Shown in pieces: positions 12,508-26,100 of a stretch of DNA of 45,000 bases. Location of the stretch: assembly GCA_002751075.1 (NCBI GenBank), contig NAOQ01000073.1, forward strand, positions 129,268 through 174,267, given 5' to 3'. This DNA is from Ichthyophonus hoferi (lineage: Eukaryota; Opisthokonta; Ichthyosporea; Ichthyophonida; Ichthyophonidae). The notes under the pieces were generated by a model. The model did no database searches. It worked only from the letters and a program-made list of their open reading frames with translations, and was not told where the DNA came from. Both the position numbers and the translations under genes were made by a program. The number at the start of each line of letters is the position of its first letter. Positions within the stretch are counted from its first letter, which is position 1.

Positions 12508-14838
12508 ATAACCACCGGATGATCCCTCCTTACTTATTACTAAGATTTACAATGTCCGTTCTTATTTAGCATTATCTTGTATAGATTCGGCTCTGTTGTT
12601 TTATGTACTACTCTCCCAAAAACTAAACTAAATCTAGTATGTTTACAACTGGAGTATACATACAGGTGTGTGCTTATTAATTGACCTTAAACTGGTCACT
12701 GCTAAGTCTATCACTAATAAATTATATTTTAAGTTCTACTGCATTGACTCGTAATTGGTGCACTGTACTTAAAGTGTGGCTAATAAACTTTATCTCTTTA
12801 AACTAACTCTATTCTATTACTAAGTAAAGCTTGCGTTTTCAATGGCGGGAGCGTATACTATTGCCTAAGATGACATTAGTTCACCAATCCCCTGTTAGTT
12901 ACACCCTTACCCACAGATCTATTCCACCTCTTTATTCTCCCTCATCATTCAGTACTCCTACTTGAGCACCTTCCTATCCAACTGTGTGTAACAATAAAGT
13001 CTGTCTCACTCCCTTTCTATTGGTGTTTTATTTATCCCCTGGGTTAAGTGGATGGCTTTATTTACTCCTGCCCAATTAACAACAAGATGATTTATCAATC
13101 CACTTATGTTGAGAAGTTACAATTTATCTGCATGTCTAAGCCTTTGAATTGGTTAGACACCTGCAGGTAATTAAACTTAAAAACCTATACGGCATCTTGA
13201 AAATATCATAGCTCAGCATTTCAACCAATTGAAATACAAATCTCTTTTAGGATAAGTTGCACTGCCATTACAACTCTATGATCCAAATGTTTTAAAAGGT
13301 TCTACTATCTCTAAGCCGAAATTGATAAACCGGCATAACAATCGTAAAACATTTGACTAACATGGTAATATACACGCTCGACCTTAGTCCTTTCTCCGTT
13401 CTACAGCGTTTTGCCTGCCATGGCCCACCCCATCCACATGGATAATACATACACAAAGGAAATAAAAGTCCTAGATTGAATTGATTCATTGAGTTTAATG
13501 TTGCTTACAATGGGCAGAGACCAGCCGTGTGGCCTCAGTGATTGAGGTGTACTATAGTTTGGCTGTATTTAAAACCACGGATTTAAATTTGTACTATTAT
13601 AGGATTAGGCAACCTACTACGCCTGTGAGCTAGATATGAGTGAAGGCTGGCCAGAAAGTTATTGTATTGTATTGTAACACTGCATTTTTAGTAGTTTAGT
13701 AATATCAGAGGGGCTCAATGTTCGTATATTATCTTTGTCTACGGATTCCTCTCAAAGTTTAGAGCCATATTACTTATTTATTTTATAATGACATCTCTCT
13801 TGAACGCTTATGTAATAGTCAATCCCGTTTACATACTGTAGCATTTGGTCTGATTTACAGTCTATTAGTAAGCCAAAAGACACTTAGTTAATGGTGAATC
13901 AGGCTGCCTTATACATGATTTTGATTAGTTCGGATAGTAATCATGGTTACCTATTATTGCTATTGACTATTTTATTTTAACGCTAACGAATGCACTTTAT
14001 CCCAAAGATACGCTTGAATATATAATAGTTAGCCAACTTATAGTACCAATGGGCAATATAGTAACTCTATGATGCATGGAAAGTGGCATCCATGTGTTTC
14101 ATAGCCTTATGCTATATATGCCTATGCGTGGTAGATAACGCTTTATTTGGCAGAGTATATGCAGTTTTAACTAATGGAGAAACGGCTTTCAGGCCCAACC
14201 TGTACCTCTTATCCAAGGCACGTATCCATTCACCCTGATGTTTTTGGGGTTGGACTATTGAATGCGCCCCATTACATAGAGCACTCGTGTACGTACACAG
14301 AGATGACGTATCTTATTGGAGATTAACACATGGGCCCACTATATATGGTATATGATATATTGTTTATTGTTTATTGCATATGGGATATGATACATGATAT
14401 ATGGTATACTGTACATTGTATATATACATTGAGCTCCTATATACTTTTAAGAACAAGAGTGCGAAGTACTGTATGCACTCGACGTGTGCAGTCCTCTAGT
14501 AACCAGCCAATTGGCATCAGCATTCATCCATTCTCTGACCAACCAAGTATAACTATTAGTCTAGAACACAGCAAGTAGCGTCATTATAACTAGAAGTGTA
14601 AAACACCATATTCTTGGCAGAGCACATAAAAATACATACATACCTATGCACATAAATTGATTTTTACAACCACCAATACATACATACTATATGATTGTAT
14701 GCATTAAATAGGGATGTAGATGCGGAAATAATATCCAACCATAACCTAAATCTTAGCCCACCTAAACACCAGTACATGTGACAAGTACCCATGGCAACCT
14801 CATTCTACACTTACATGTTTACGTGCTCAGAGGCAAGT
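12508..14838. other. Convergent intergenic region between the M3 and P4-ATPase genes
   Basis: Both flanking genes end towards this interval, so it should contain two 3' untranslated regions. No conserved exon, tRNA or mobile-element protein was recognised. The short open frames (for example 13292-13489 minus and 14330-14578 plus) have low-complexity or compositionally odd translations and no support. Confidence 0.6.
12716..12787 (+). terminator. Candidate polyadenylation signals of the M3 gene
   Basis: AATAAA hexamers at 12716-12721 and 12782-12787, about 210 and 275 nt after the stop codon. The consensus is known from many eukaryotes, but its use in this organism is inferred. The region is AT-rich, so chance occurrence is possible. 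Confidence 0.35.
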
Positions 14839-17128
14839 CTACTTCTTCTTCATATGTTTCGGCCTATTAGAAGCTACCGTGCTTAAATAGGCTATTTCTC
14901 GCACAATGTCACAGGGTGACGGATAGAAATAGACGATGAAGAACTGTGGACCCATGATAAGTTACTGCAATGCATAGCCATCACATATTTATTCAGGCCT
15001 GTGCATCCCTTGGGATAGCCAATAGACAGACTAGCATCTGATCAAACTAGAAATGAATTTGTTTAGAATTTCTTATGGAGTTACAAAGCTAACCACCGTA
15101 CCTTCAGGGCATACACTGGCATCAAGGCGATGCAACTGCACAGGGCTAAGGTGGCCCACCAGGTGACAGTGCCTTGCGAGTTGAACATGACCCCTATGAC
15201 CCTGCAGTTAGCTACGGTCCACCCCACACCCTGCACTCCCAGGCCCAAGCACTTACCATAGTACCCTTCATGGGCCACGTAGCCAGGCATAGCGTACTGG
15301 AACCAGGAAAACACCCACCAGCTGCATATACTTCCCAAGATACAAACGTAATTAATTACGGTCCATCGGAGCATATCCATGGCCATCTGTAGGTTGACCA
15401 CTACCTACTCCCCCTTGCGATATCAGAGCCTAGTTTAAGGTCTGTCTATGTACGCTAACCGATCTGAACCTCTTCACCCCTTTTCCATGTGTTCCATAAA
15501 GCATCCAAGGGCAAAGGATGCACCCAATCAGTTGGTCCCTTTAATTATGTATGTTTCATTAAGAACCAATAACAGACCAGTTCTCTGACCCAATGAGAAT
15601 ACTTTGACATGATCCAAAGTATTATAGATAAGCCAATGCGACATCTTGTGAGGTAATAACGCGTATAACAGGTCCTATATAGATACATGATATCTCTCCA
15701 ATGAGGAGGCAGACGGATAAGACAATATAGGTGGGGTGGAGGCGGGAGAAGGGGTCTTACCACCACACAGCCAGACACTAGCACCCCCATCCATTCATAG
15801 CCAGCAGCGCCTGAGGGCAACACCAACATCCCTGCAGCCAGTGGGTGTGACCTGTTAAGAACTTATACTTATGCGTCCATACTAGACCCCTAATACCAGC
15901 CTATCTACTCATCTCGTCTATTCATGGCCCACTTTCAGCGTATATAGCATGAACCCTTTGATGGCAGCCGTGTAATTATCTAATTCTCGATGTTGCTTAG
16001 CTGCTGCTCTAGTAATATGATAAGAAGTGCATTGTGATTGTACAAACAAACATTCGTGCTACAGACTCTGGGGGTGGAGGTGAAAAGAGAGGGTCCCCCG
16101 CTAACATGGTACACCAGGACCACCCAAGACTATATAATGGTGGGGAAGATACAGTAACAAAGACCCACCTGTGGCCGCATACGGCACAAAGAAACACACA
16201 GCTGAGTGGAAAGCGCCTTTGAACAGCGACATAAAGAAGATGAAACGGTTGAATAATAAATCCTGTAGGGGCAGGGGTGAGACAAAGGTTCTGAGTAGGA
16301 GTGGTCAGAGCCCTTAGATACTCGGGCAGCTAGCAGCTAAGATCCAGTTATAGTCTTACTATGTACAAGAGGTTTAGGCTCTGTAATAACGTCAGGCAGG
16401 AAGGATGGCCAGATAACCTATAAACAATATCGCTATTACTCTCATCTCATTCATAGCGGGCCGAGAACATGCAGTGACAACAAGACGACGTCTACACCCT
16501 GGGAGGGGGGGGGAATGGGAAACATACCCGTTGACCTGCCTGGTAGAGCGTGGGATAAAGGATGCAAGTGCGGTCGTTAACGTCCTGTTCAAAGATACCT
16601 GCATATACAGCAGAGAGTCAGAACATACACACAGACAGGTAGAGTAATAGCCTCCCTACCCTCCCGCCCCAAGAAATAAACCTGCATACAGTCCCTGCCT
16701 ATCACCCCACAGCTAAAGATCCTCTCGGCCCACATGGCAATACTTCTTGCATCAAAAGAGTCACCTCATTCCACTCTCCCTTGCTTGTTCTTTCTCTCTA
16801 GCATCTCATCTATTGAAAATATCTACGCAAAAGGCATTACACTAAAAAGAAACTGTACGTAAAATTTTCAAATAAGTAGGCGAGGTGGCAAAATATCATC
16901 GAGCAAGCCATAAGCCCACATGGCTTAGTGAGAGGCATTGCCAGTACAATGTTACCATAGTTACAATAACTAGTCTTTCATTGGATCAGAGTGTAGGAGC
17001 CTACAAATCAACACCATATGAACGTGCCACTATAATACCAATGCCTAGTGCAAGGTCCAACCTGGGCAAGTTGGAGTAGGTGGGACCCAATAAAGGGATT
17101 ATTTTAAAAAAGGGTAGAGGGATCATGC

Positions 17129-17159
<31 letters not shown>

Positions 17160-20100
17160 TGTATGTAGCAGAGGGGTGGGGGGGGAGGGTGGACAGTATG
17201 CACTATAACATACCAGCAGCCATGACAGGCAGGGAGGTAAAGACAATATTATAGAAACTAAGGAACCAGGCGTCATATACGGTTTGTGCACTCCATCCAC
17301 TGTAGATGGCAAACCAGAGCTGAAGTATGATTGGTTAATTGTCAATCCAGGGCAGGCTGTTCTATGGCCGGCCATATAGCCTCAAGAGAACTTAATAAAC
17401 TGACTTAGTAAACTGGGTTCTAATGCATAGAGGCACAGAGGTGCTACGTATCATAAAAGAAACAACGTGAATCTGCTGTAGCATAGGCCATAGGGGCAGG
17501 TCACTTCCACACATAATAACTAAACAACATTGCCCTACTAGAATCAAAATATATAACAATTAAGCATCAGGCAAACATCAAAGTATAAACCGTCTCAACT
17601 AAGTACAAGTACAGCCGCAATGTTCACCTGGCAGAGCGTACAGCAGAAGTTTTTGTAAAAGAAGTAAGAGAGAAATCGACACATGCGCAGATAGGACCAT
17701 CGGCCATGCACCAATAGTAAGCGCTCCAGATAACGAAACTGACCAATGCTAGAGGCCCATTGATTAGCTGTTATATACCACCAAATTGAAACCATAGCAA
17801 CCATATTTTCGCTATCTAGTGCATGCACAGGTGGGACCCATCCACTATGAGGGGAAGCATTCTCCCAGGGCCAAGCCTGAGACACAGTCAACACCACCAG
17901 GGGACAAAAGAAGGGAGGAGGCCAGGGCAGAAGGCCAGGCATTGAATGGTGGGGGACAAATAACAAAATAGCTAGAAGAGCTAGATATGGGTGGGGTCTA
18001 CAGGGGTGTGCCCGGGGCTACTGCTACATATACTGCTATCCGTACTGTGCTATCTAGTATAATATAGTATTATATTCCCTTGTATATTCTATGTACTATG
18101 TATGTACCTGAAATCTGACGCCATGACCGCCTGCCTGCCTTCCAGGCCGCTAATCCCCACTCCAATATGAGCACTCTGGGAGGAAAAGTGTGTCAGTTGA
18201 AGCTATCCTTCCTGGTCTGGGCTTTTCAAGCAGATAATATGGTATTATAATAGCTATCATATGCTAGTGTGGCCTAGCCCTCCACTACCACAATTAGGCT
18301 ACCACTCGCATATACCATATCCTCTCACACTAGATCACAGCTACAGTACAACAACATATTGAAGTATATAATGGTACCCTGCCAACCTTAACAGACACAA
18401 GAGTATTCAAACCATGTAGGCCCCCTACCTGGATCATACTGACGTCATTGGCACCATCGCCGATAGCCAGAGTGATTGCCTAGTAAGAATAAGAGGATTA
18501 TAAGTAAAGTTTAAAGTCAACATCTAATTGGTAAAAGCATGGAGATAAAATCTCCAATCGCCACCTAGCTACACCTCACTGAGAGACCAGCCTTAGACTA
18601 AGCTCCTGACTCCACCATTAGCATACCCTACTAGCTACTACATACAGGATACACCTTACAGGCAGGCAAACCTTGGCCCCAAGACTATTAAAACACAGTT
18701 ATCATAGACCACAGAGAGCGGTTCATTGCTTATGCCATAATCATGGCTGCCACCTCACCCCTCCCCTCCCTCCCTTACCCTAACAGTATCCCTAGGTCAG
18801 CCCGCATGGAGGCCTGATAAGAGGTACTGCCATATGTCTATGTATGTAATGAACATACCTGGCGATGATCCCTGACCAATTGAACGACCATAGCCTTTTG
18901 CAGGGGGCTGACTCGACAACAGATCACTGAGGTACAGACCTCGGCCACCCGTAAAAGATCCAGTTGAAGATCCTCCTCGAGCTGTAGAGCAAGTGTACCC
19001 TCCAATCAGTAGCCCTCGTGGTGTAGTGTTTAACCAATAACATGTGGGCACTGCTCCTAGCTATTAACAGATTGGTTATCTAATTTGAACATCAAGACCA
19101 TCCTACTTAATGCACATAAAACTGGAATGTACATATTAAAATACCCCTTGCATTACCCTACTCCAGGCCTAGCCACTAGTAATACAAACATAGGGCAGGG
19201 CTATAGAAGGCAAAACAGGTGATGGGGTGGGAGAGGGATATAAAGGATCTAAGGGTGGCTAAATGGCTCAAGATCTTATTGCTGCAATCTCCCTATTGTG
19301 GCATCCCCTCCATCCCTCTCATCCTCTGTAACACAACCTACCCCATAGGTCAGGGCCGTGCCGTCAATAATCAAGGCGTGCTCCATCTTAGACCCATGAC
19401 CCAGCTGTACCAATCCCGTCAGCATCCTCCCTATTACTGCCCACAGCTCCCCCTCCCTGTCTCTATCCCTACCTGGTCCCAGATAGAATGTAATTGACTG
19501 GCTACCTGCTCGCTGCTCCTTCCATTAACAATGTAGATCTGAGAGGAACCAATGGTGTTGAGCAGATATATCTATAGCCACATATATGCATATATATATA
19601 AATACGTACATGTATACATACGTACATACATACATACATACATACATACATGCATGCATACATGCAATTCTTATGACTTGCAGAGAAACTGGTCCAAAGT
19701 AAACAAAAATATAGACACTATGATTAGCAATCAATCAACTACCAGTCCCACCTATGATCTATGACATATGACCTAAGACCTATGCTATCTAAATTAAAAC
19801 AACCAGCTCCTGCAATACAAATATCGATCTACCTGCATGTCATTGGTCAGCAACTTGCAGGAAAAGCCAATATTTACGGCAGTTTCCTGCTTGTCTCCCG
19901 TCAACACCTGAGAGGGCCTGTGTTACTACCTCCCTACTAGATCTATATTCTATATTACTATCTACATAAGAAGGGCCTGTGTTATTAAACTCCTACTAGA
20001 TATATGTCCTATGTTACTATCTACATCCCTGCTAGGGCCGGAAGGAGGCCAAACTAACACTTACCCATATTTTAATATTTGCACTGTGCAGACTGGCTAT

Positions 20101-23100
20101 AGTAAGGGGCACCCCGACTTGTAGCCGATCTTCAATGGCCGAGACTCCCACCAAGGTCAAATTGTTTTCAATCAGAGCTGAGACCGCATCCACTACCCAC
20201 CTCCTGGGTCAGTACCCTCTTATCATGTTATCATGTACAGAAAGTACCTGTACCCTCCCTACTTACCCTTGACACCACGGTCCTCTAGCTCCAGGGTGGC
20301 TTCGGTGTGCTTCAGATTCCAGGCTTCATATTCGGCAACATTCAGGACTTTCTCGCTCACAACCTATACCCCCCCGGCTTCGTATTACACCTTTACTCTC
20401 TACTATCCACCTTTAAGTGTGTTAACTTTTAGGTCTACGGGACTATCTCATAGTGGAAGGGGCCCACACTACCTACGTAATGCAGCAAGCACAGAGCAAT
20501 ACTCGGCCCATATAGACCATTAAAAGAACACATGCGATATAGGATGCCAAGGAAGAACTACAAGGCCCTTCTCCAATGATGGCATACGACAATGTTGTAG
20601 ATCACCAGACTGATTCGCCAGATGAAATATACAAACTACACCAACCTACTCATACAGCCTGAAAATCACCCAACCAATCAACTCATACTTTGAACTATAT
20701 TTATATCGTACACCACCAATAATATCACTAATAACGACCGGCCTTACCAAGGTACGTAGACCAATGGTGGCAAACAACTCAAGATGATTGTTGATGACCT
20801 CAGTAGTGTCCTTGTCAATGGTAAGTAAAGGAAACATTACACTATCCGCCCCTATACGAATGATTAATAATGAGCTATTGATGGGCTTGACTATAATAGC
20901 ACCGCCACATGAAAGGGGTGTATCTGTGAAAGAACACGCACATGGAAATAGAAGGGAAAGGTAGGCTAGAGAGGGAAGGCCACAGTATAAAAAAGGGGAA
21001 GCATGGCATATAGCTAGAGAGTAGAGAGTAGAGGTTTGGTTGACCGCCCAGCGGAGGTAGTGGCTTTTAACAAACTACACAGACCTTTGCACAACACATG
21101 GATAGTATTATCAGGATAGCGTAGAATCATTGACATTCTTTTGCGATCACTATTGAACTCCAGCACCTGCAGAATTTCATATTTCTCCTCCTCGCCATGC
21201 ACCTGATAGTCCCCCTTAGAGTGAGACCAGCGTAGAGTACTATAGGGCCCACCTAGATGCCACCCACCATGCATGTACTCTCACTCCCTACAAATAGAAT
21301 ACGGGGCAAGTACAGTCCCTACCTCTATAACCATAGTACTTTTATCCCTACGGCGGAACACATAGCCAAAGTTCTTGGCCGCCTCCACTAAAGCCGCCTC
21401 ATCAGGAGACTCTGCATTATAGACAAGCTTGCCATCGTCTTTTTCTGCACCCCCCCAACCAGATATAGAGTCATTCCACTGCGGGAAGGGAGTGAATAGG
21501 GTGCCAGGGGCCAGGCCTCACAAGAAGAACCCGGTACGGCCAGAGACTATCCCTTCACCATAGAGGGGATACAGAATACACCTCAGGGTCCTCTGTAAGA
21601 CAGACAGCACCCTCTACAGCCCACATAAAAGAGAAACATGCAGGTACATGCCTTCACACTGCACTGTATGACACAGGGACAATAGATGGAAAAAGGCTGC
21701 AGTCTCCGGATTGCCCGCCTTCACCTCATCGACCTGCATAATAATATAAGTATACCACTACCAATGGGCTGCATTGATCTAACACTATGAGTGTGATTGC
21801 ATGTGCTACTGACTCTACTGTGTATATAATAGCGTATATGTAGGAATGACCCATGCCTAGGTTGTATATTTGGTAGGAATAACTGGCATGCATGTCACAC
21901 TACAATGCATGGCTATTTACAAACCATCAAACCCATGCACTACCTATATGACGCTCCCCTAAAATTATGTGAATGGTTGAAAACATCTATATATGCTATA
22001 TAATAGTACTTATGTGATCCTCACTCCCTTGATTCTTTTAGCCATAGTAGCCTGTTAGTACTTGCAACAGGTGTCTGTGTTGAAGCTTATCATACTCCCT
22101 TCACCAACCCTCACTTTTAAAACATGCTGATAACAAACATAGATGACAGCTTGAAATCATTATATTGGGAACAAACCAAAGACTGATCGTAGAAGACAAA
22201 GTTAGGGTCAGCGCGTGAATTGAAGCTAAAGTCTACGGGGACCTGCAGGGGAGGATGTTACTTTCCACCTATAGCCCTATACGTGACTCCTTCCAGCAGG
22301 GTGCTTAACCATACATACCATAGGAGAGGCTTTCTTTTTGTCACGGCTGCTCCTGTTCTCCTCTTCTACCTTGCCGTACACCCTTCCTGTGTACATCGCC
22401 CTATATTAGCCCTAACTTCCTACCCAATCCCCCCACCTCCCTCGTCGACCCCTCACCTCCTATGCTGCACTGCATGAACCGCATCACATTCTGAGTCAAG
22501 GTGCCTGTCTTGTCGGAGAATACATATTCGATCTGGCCCAACTCTACCCCCACCCCACGGTCAGATGGTTATGTGCCTCATATACCTGTGAGTCCCAGTT
22601 AATAAACATTAAACATCGCAGGTATCCAGCCCATAGTTGATTAGTAAAGGTAATCCGTTTAAGCATATGAATATCTCTAATCCCCCTGTCTGGGTGGATC
22701 CAGTTGGTCACTAACAATAAGAGGTTAGCAATAGGAGATGGCTTGTCAAAGGCCTTGAATGATAAACAGTATGATTATGAACCAATGACCTGGTATACCA
22801 GCTATAAGGTTATACCCAAGGGTCTGATGCATGACATCAGTCGTCCCTGTATACAGAGAGTTAATCTGTAAATACCAAGGAGAAGGGTCATACACGATAA
22901 CCTGTATGGTAACCAGATAGGAGAAAACCACATAAAATGTAAATATGAAAGACCTGCTCACAAATGAGGAATATGATATTGACTAATGGTAGAATCAAAC
23001 AGTGGTAAGATGCGCTACAAGGACAGGCCCTCACCCTCATTTAGAGTAGTGGTACGAGCCACGGCTGGGGTGTTGGTAGGTTCATGGTACATGCGAAGAT

Positions 23101-26100
23101 CCCAGTAAATCAGGAAGCTCTGGCCCAGTCTGTGCATATACCCCGGTTACCTAAGGCTCTATTGCAATAAGCACTTGGAGGGAATGGCATCTGTAACAGC
23201 TTGCTTTTATAGGGATCGTAGGCTCTATGGCCGCAATTAACATGAAAACTATATCACACACAGGTCCTGAGTTCATACGTATTCCTAAAGAAACATCACT
23301 TCTAGTATATAAACCAGACCAAAGAGTAAGCGTGAACACAAGGCCAGCAATATATACGATGGCTGTCAGGAGGCCTGTAGACAGAGGGAAGGCCTACCTA
23401 ATGAACTCGATGGATACATAGAGGGATATGGGCAACAGGGCACTGTAAAGAATGACAAAACTGAAAAACGATACTACGCCAATCTTGGCTGGGGTGGCCA
23501 ATTCGGGATTAAGGGGCAAGTAGGCCGCAAACCCAAAGCCAGTCTCTGCAGGAGTACTCTAGTCAGATAGGGAACCTATTACACAGCCACAGCTGCTAGC
23601 CTGCCGGCACAACCACCCCCACATCTTCTTATAGAACCAATTATAGTCCCTAGTGAGAAGCATAGTTACCTCTAGCCCAGACAGAGGCCATGATAGCAGA
23701 TATGATAGCAATGATAGCCATGATAGCAAAGATGTAGATGATCAGCCAGTTCACCTGTTGGTCAATCTGTCCCCCGTGTGTTAATAGGTGGGCCTGACTG
23801 TACATGCTCCGAGGAGTAGGCCAACAGACCCGCCCAGTGCTTGCAGTAAATCATAAAATTGTAAAATATATTCACCAATAGCAATATCGAGTAGATGCAA
23901 TTAAAGACTCATTCATGTAGAACCGCCAACAAATATTTATTTAATTGGTCTTCTACCATCCTATCTTGAGCTATCTTAACCAATTACTCTTCAATGTTTA
24001 TGGCCATGTGACGAACTGTGATATCCTACCAAATAGATACATGATAAATGTGGACAGAGAAAGATGAGATAGATACCTTGGTGCGTTTAAAGGGGGAGCC
24101 AGTATTATTCATCATCAGCTTGGTGTCATTCCCAGTGAACAGTACCAACCCAACGCACCACTCCGTGTTGCGCAGCTTCATACCCTGTCAAAGAACATCA
24201 CCCATTGGTCCTCCACACACCAACCATCACTTTTCTATCATATATACCAAACACACAAAGCACATAGAACAGTATTTCCTGATCTATCACGCATCATGCC
24301 CATACTGTGGGGAGTCTGTTCCCACTCTCTTTATGGCTACCTATATACCTATAGGGTGTATTCTGCATGATCTTCCTGCAGGTGCCTTACCCTAACCACA
24401 CTCCTCCTGCTCTGACAGCCTGGCTTATTACCCTTTAGCCCTGCTTCATCTCGCTATAATACCAACCAACATCAATATCATACAAGAATGTCAAAATACA
24501 CCCTACAATCTAAGCAACTATCATCTGTGAATGGGGGATACCTGCCCGCAATAAAATGCAGCTATTATCAATGGCCTGTATGTCCCCTGTCTGGATATCC
24601 ACTATCTTCCCACTGAACTGGTACAGGTCGGGACTAGGCACTTCATATCTCAGCATCGCTGTACCCTGCCAGTCAGTAAGGTGTATGGAGAGTGGCTGGC
24701 CAAACACTGCAACTAGGAGCCTGATCAACTACTACTCAGTGGACCTACCCACCTTTGAACTCCGACAAGGCCTCCTCGTTTGTCAAAGAATCCTCCTTTC
24801 CTTTAAGGGCCGATCTGATCTTCAAGTTGTTTTCCCTGTAGTGCCCCATACATTATATGGATCAATCCAATGCCTTCACTGATTGCCTTATTAAGCGGAC
24901 ACCCCCGTGGACTCTGAGAAGCTAAGATATTCTCACCACAGAAGGGAGGTCTAAAGTGGAATGACCACGGCAAAGACCAGTAATCCATTGGCACTATCCT
25001 ATAAATGTAGGTACCCTACCCACCCTGATTGACTGTGGTTCACTCTATATGCCCCTTAGCTAGTAGCCTAGATCACCAGGAGGACAAGCCCTGCCAATCA
25101 CTCTCTCACCCACCTTGGTGCCCAGATAAGACCCGCCTACACCACCACCTACCCGTCTAGATCGGCAGTGTCAACATAACAGATCCCATGGGGTAAAGAA
25201 GAACTCAATACTAAAAGATCGGCAGGCATAGCATCATCGCGCTCTAGGCGCACGAAGTCCCCTACCACTACGTGTTGCCATTGCGTCACCACCCATCTAG
25301 TCATCCATCAGCTTATTAGTGAACCAATCAACTGTCACCCCTCTTAGGTGCAATACCCTGTTCTACTCATCATCTACATTTGTCTCGCTGACCAACCAAT
25401 CACTACTTCTAATCAACGCAATAAGGAACAGCATTTAATCTGATCTCTTACTGGTTATAAACCATACCTGGCATGTCACCTCAAGCTACACGGTACCAAA
25501 CAATACTAGATACATATATACTGCCATCTTGCCCCCACCACCCACCTCACTCTATTGCAATCCATATGGGACTACAGTCACATTATTTGGGCTACTAGAC
25601 CTATTTCTATTGACAGACATCCTTCTCTACCCCATGAACCAGCCTCCCATACAAACACTTACTCGCCGTCCCGTAGAACCTCTGTTTCAAATGAGTTGAG
25701 TTGCCTGTCACTTTTATGCCTTGCCTATCACCCCCACCACTGTCAGCGTCCTCCGTATACTATATACTCCTCTCTGGCTACCTTCAGTGGTCTATCCAGT
25801 GGTACAATTGGTCTAGGTGGTCTTGATAGCACCCAACACGCCTAGCTCATAGAGGGAAACACAACTGTCTACTGACCCAGCCAGCAAGAAATAACCCGCT
25901 ATACTACACTATACTGAGCCACTCAACCATGTCTAGGTGCCTTGCCAGATCGGGAAGGAGTATACCTCTAGGAAAAAGAGAGAGAATTGGCTTACCCAAT
26001 CATCCGCGCCATCCTTAATAGCTGATATAGCCAGCACAATCACCAGAGGAAAGGCCGTAGTGGCAGGGTTGAGGGAAGACACTTGGGGGATAAGCTGCAA

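Noticed and set aside
13292-13489. 65-codon minus-strand open frame in the convergent intergenic region
   Set aside because: No splice context, no family match and no codon pattern distinguishing it from the surrounding non-coding DNA.
15081-15401. Flippase ending at the TAA at 15081-15083
   Set aside because: This reads through a plausible donor (AAG-GTACGG). The spliced alternative adds a tail that matches the family, so the stop is taken as intronic in the main model.
19499-19538. Shorter exon 24 of the flippase using a GTCAAT donor and a TAATAG acceptor
   Set aside because: It also keeps frame, but both sites are weak. The pair CAG-GTAGGG and TACAG-CTG gives the same total length with strong sites and a better-looking sequence.
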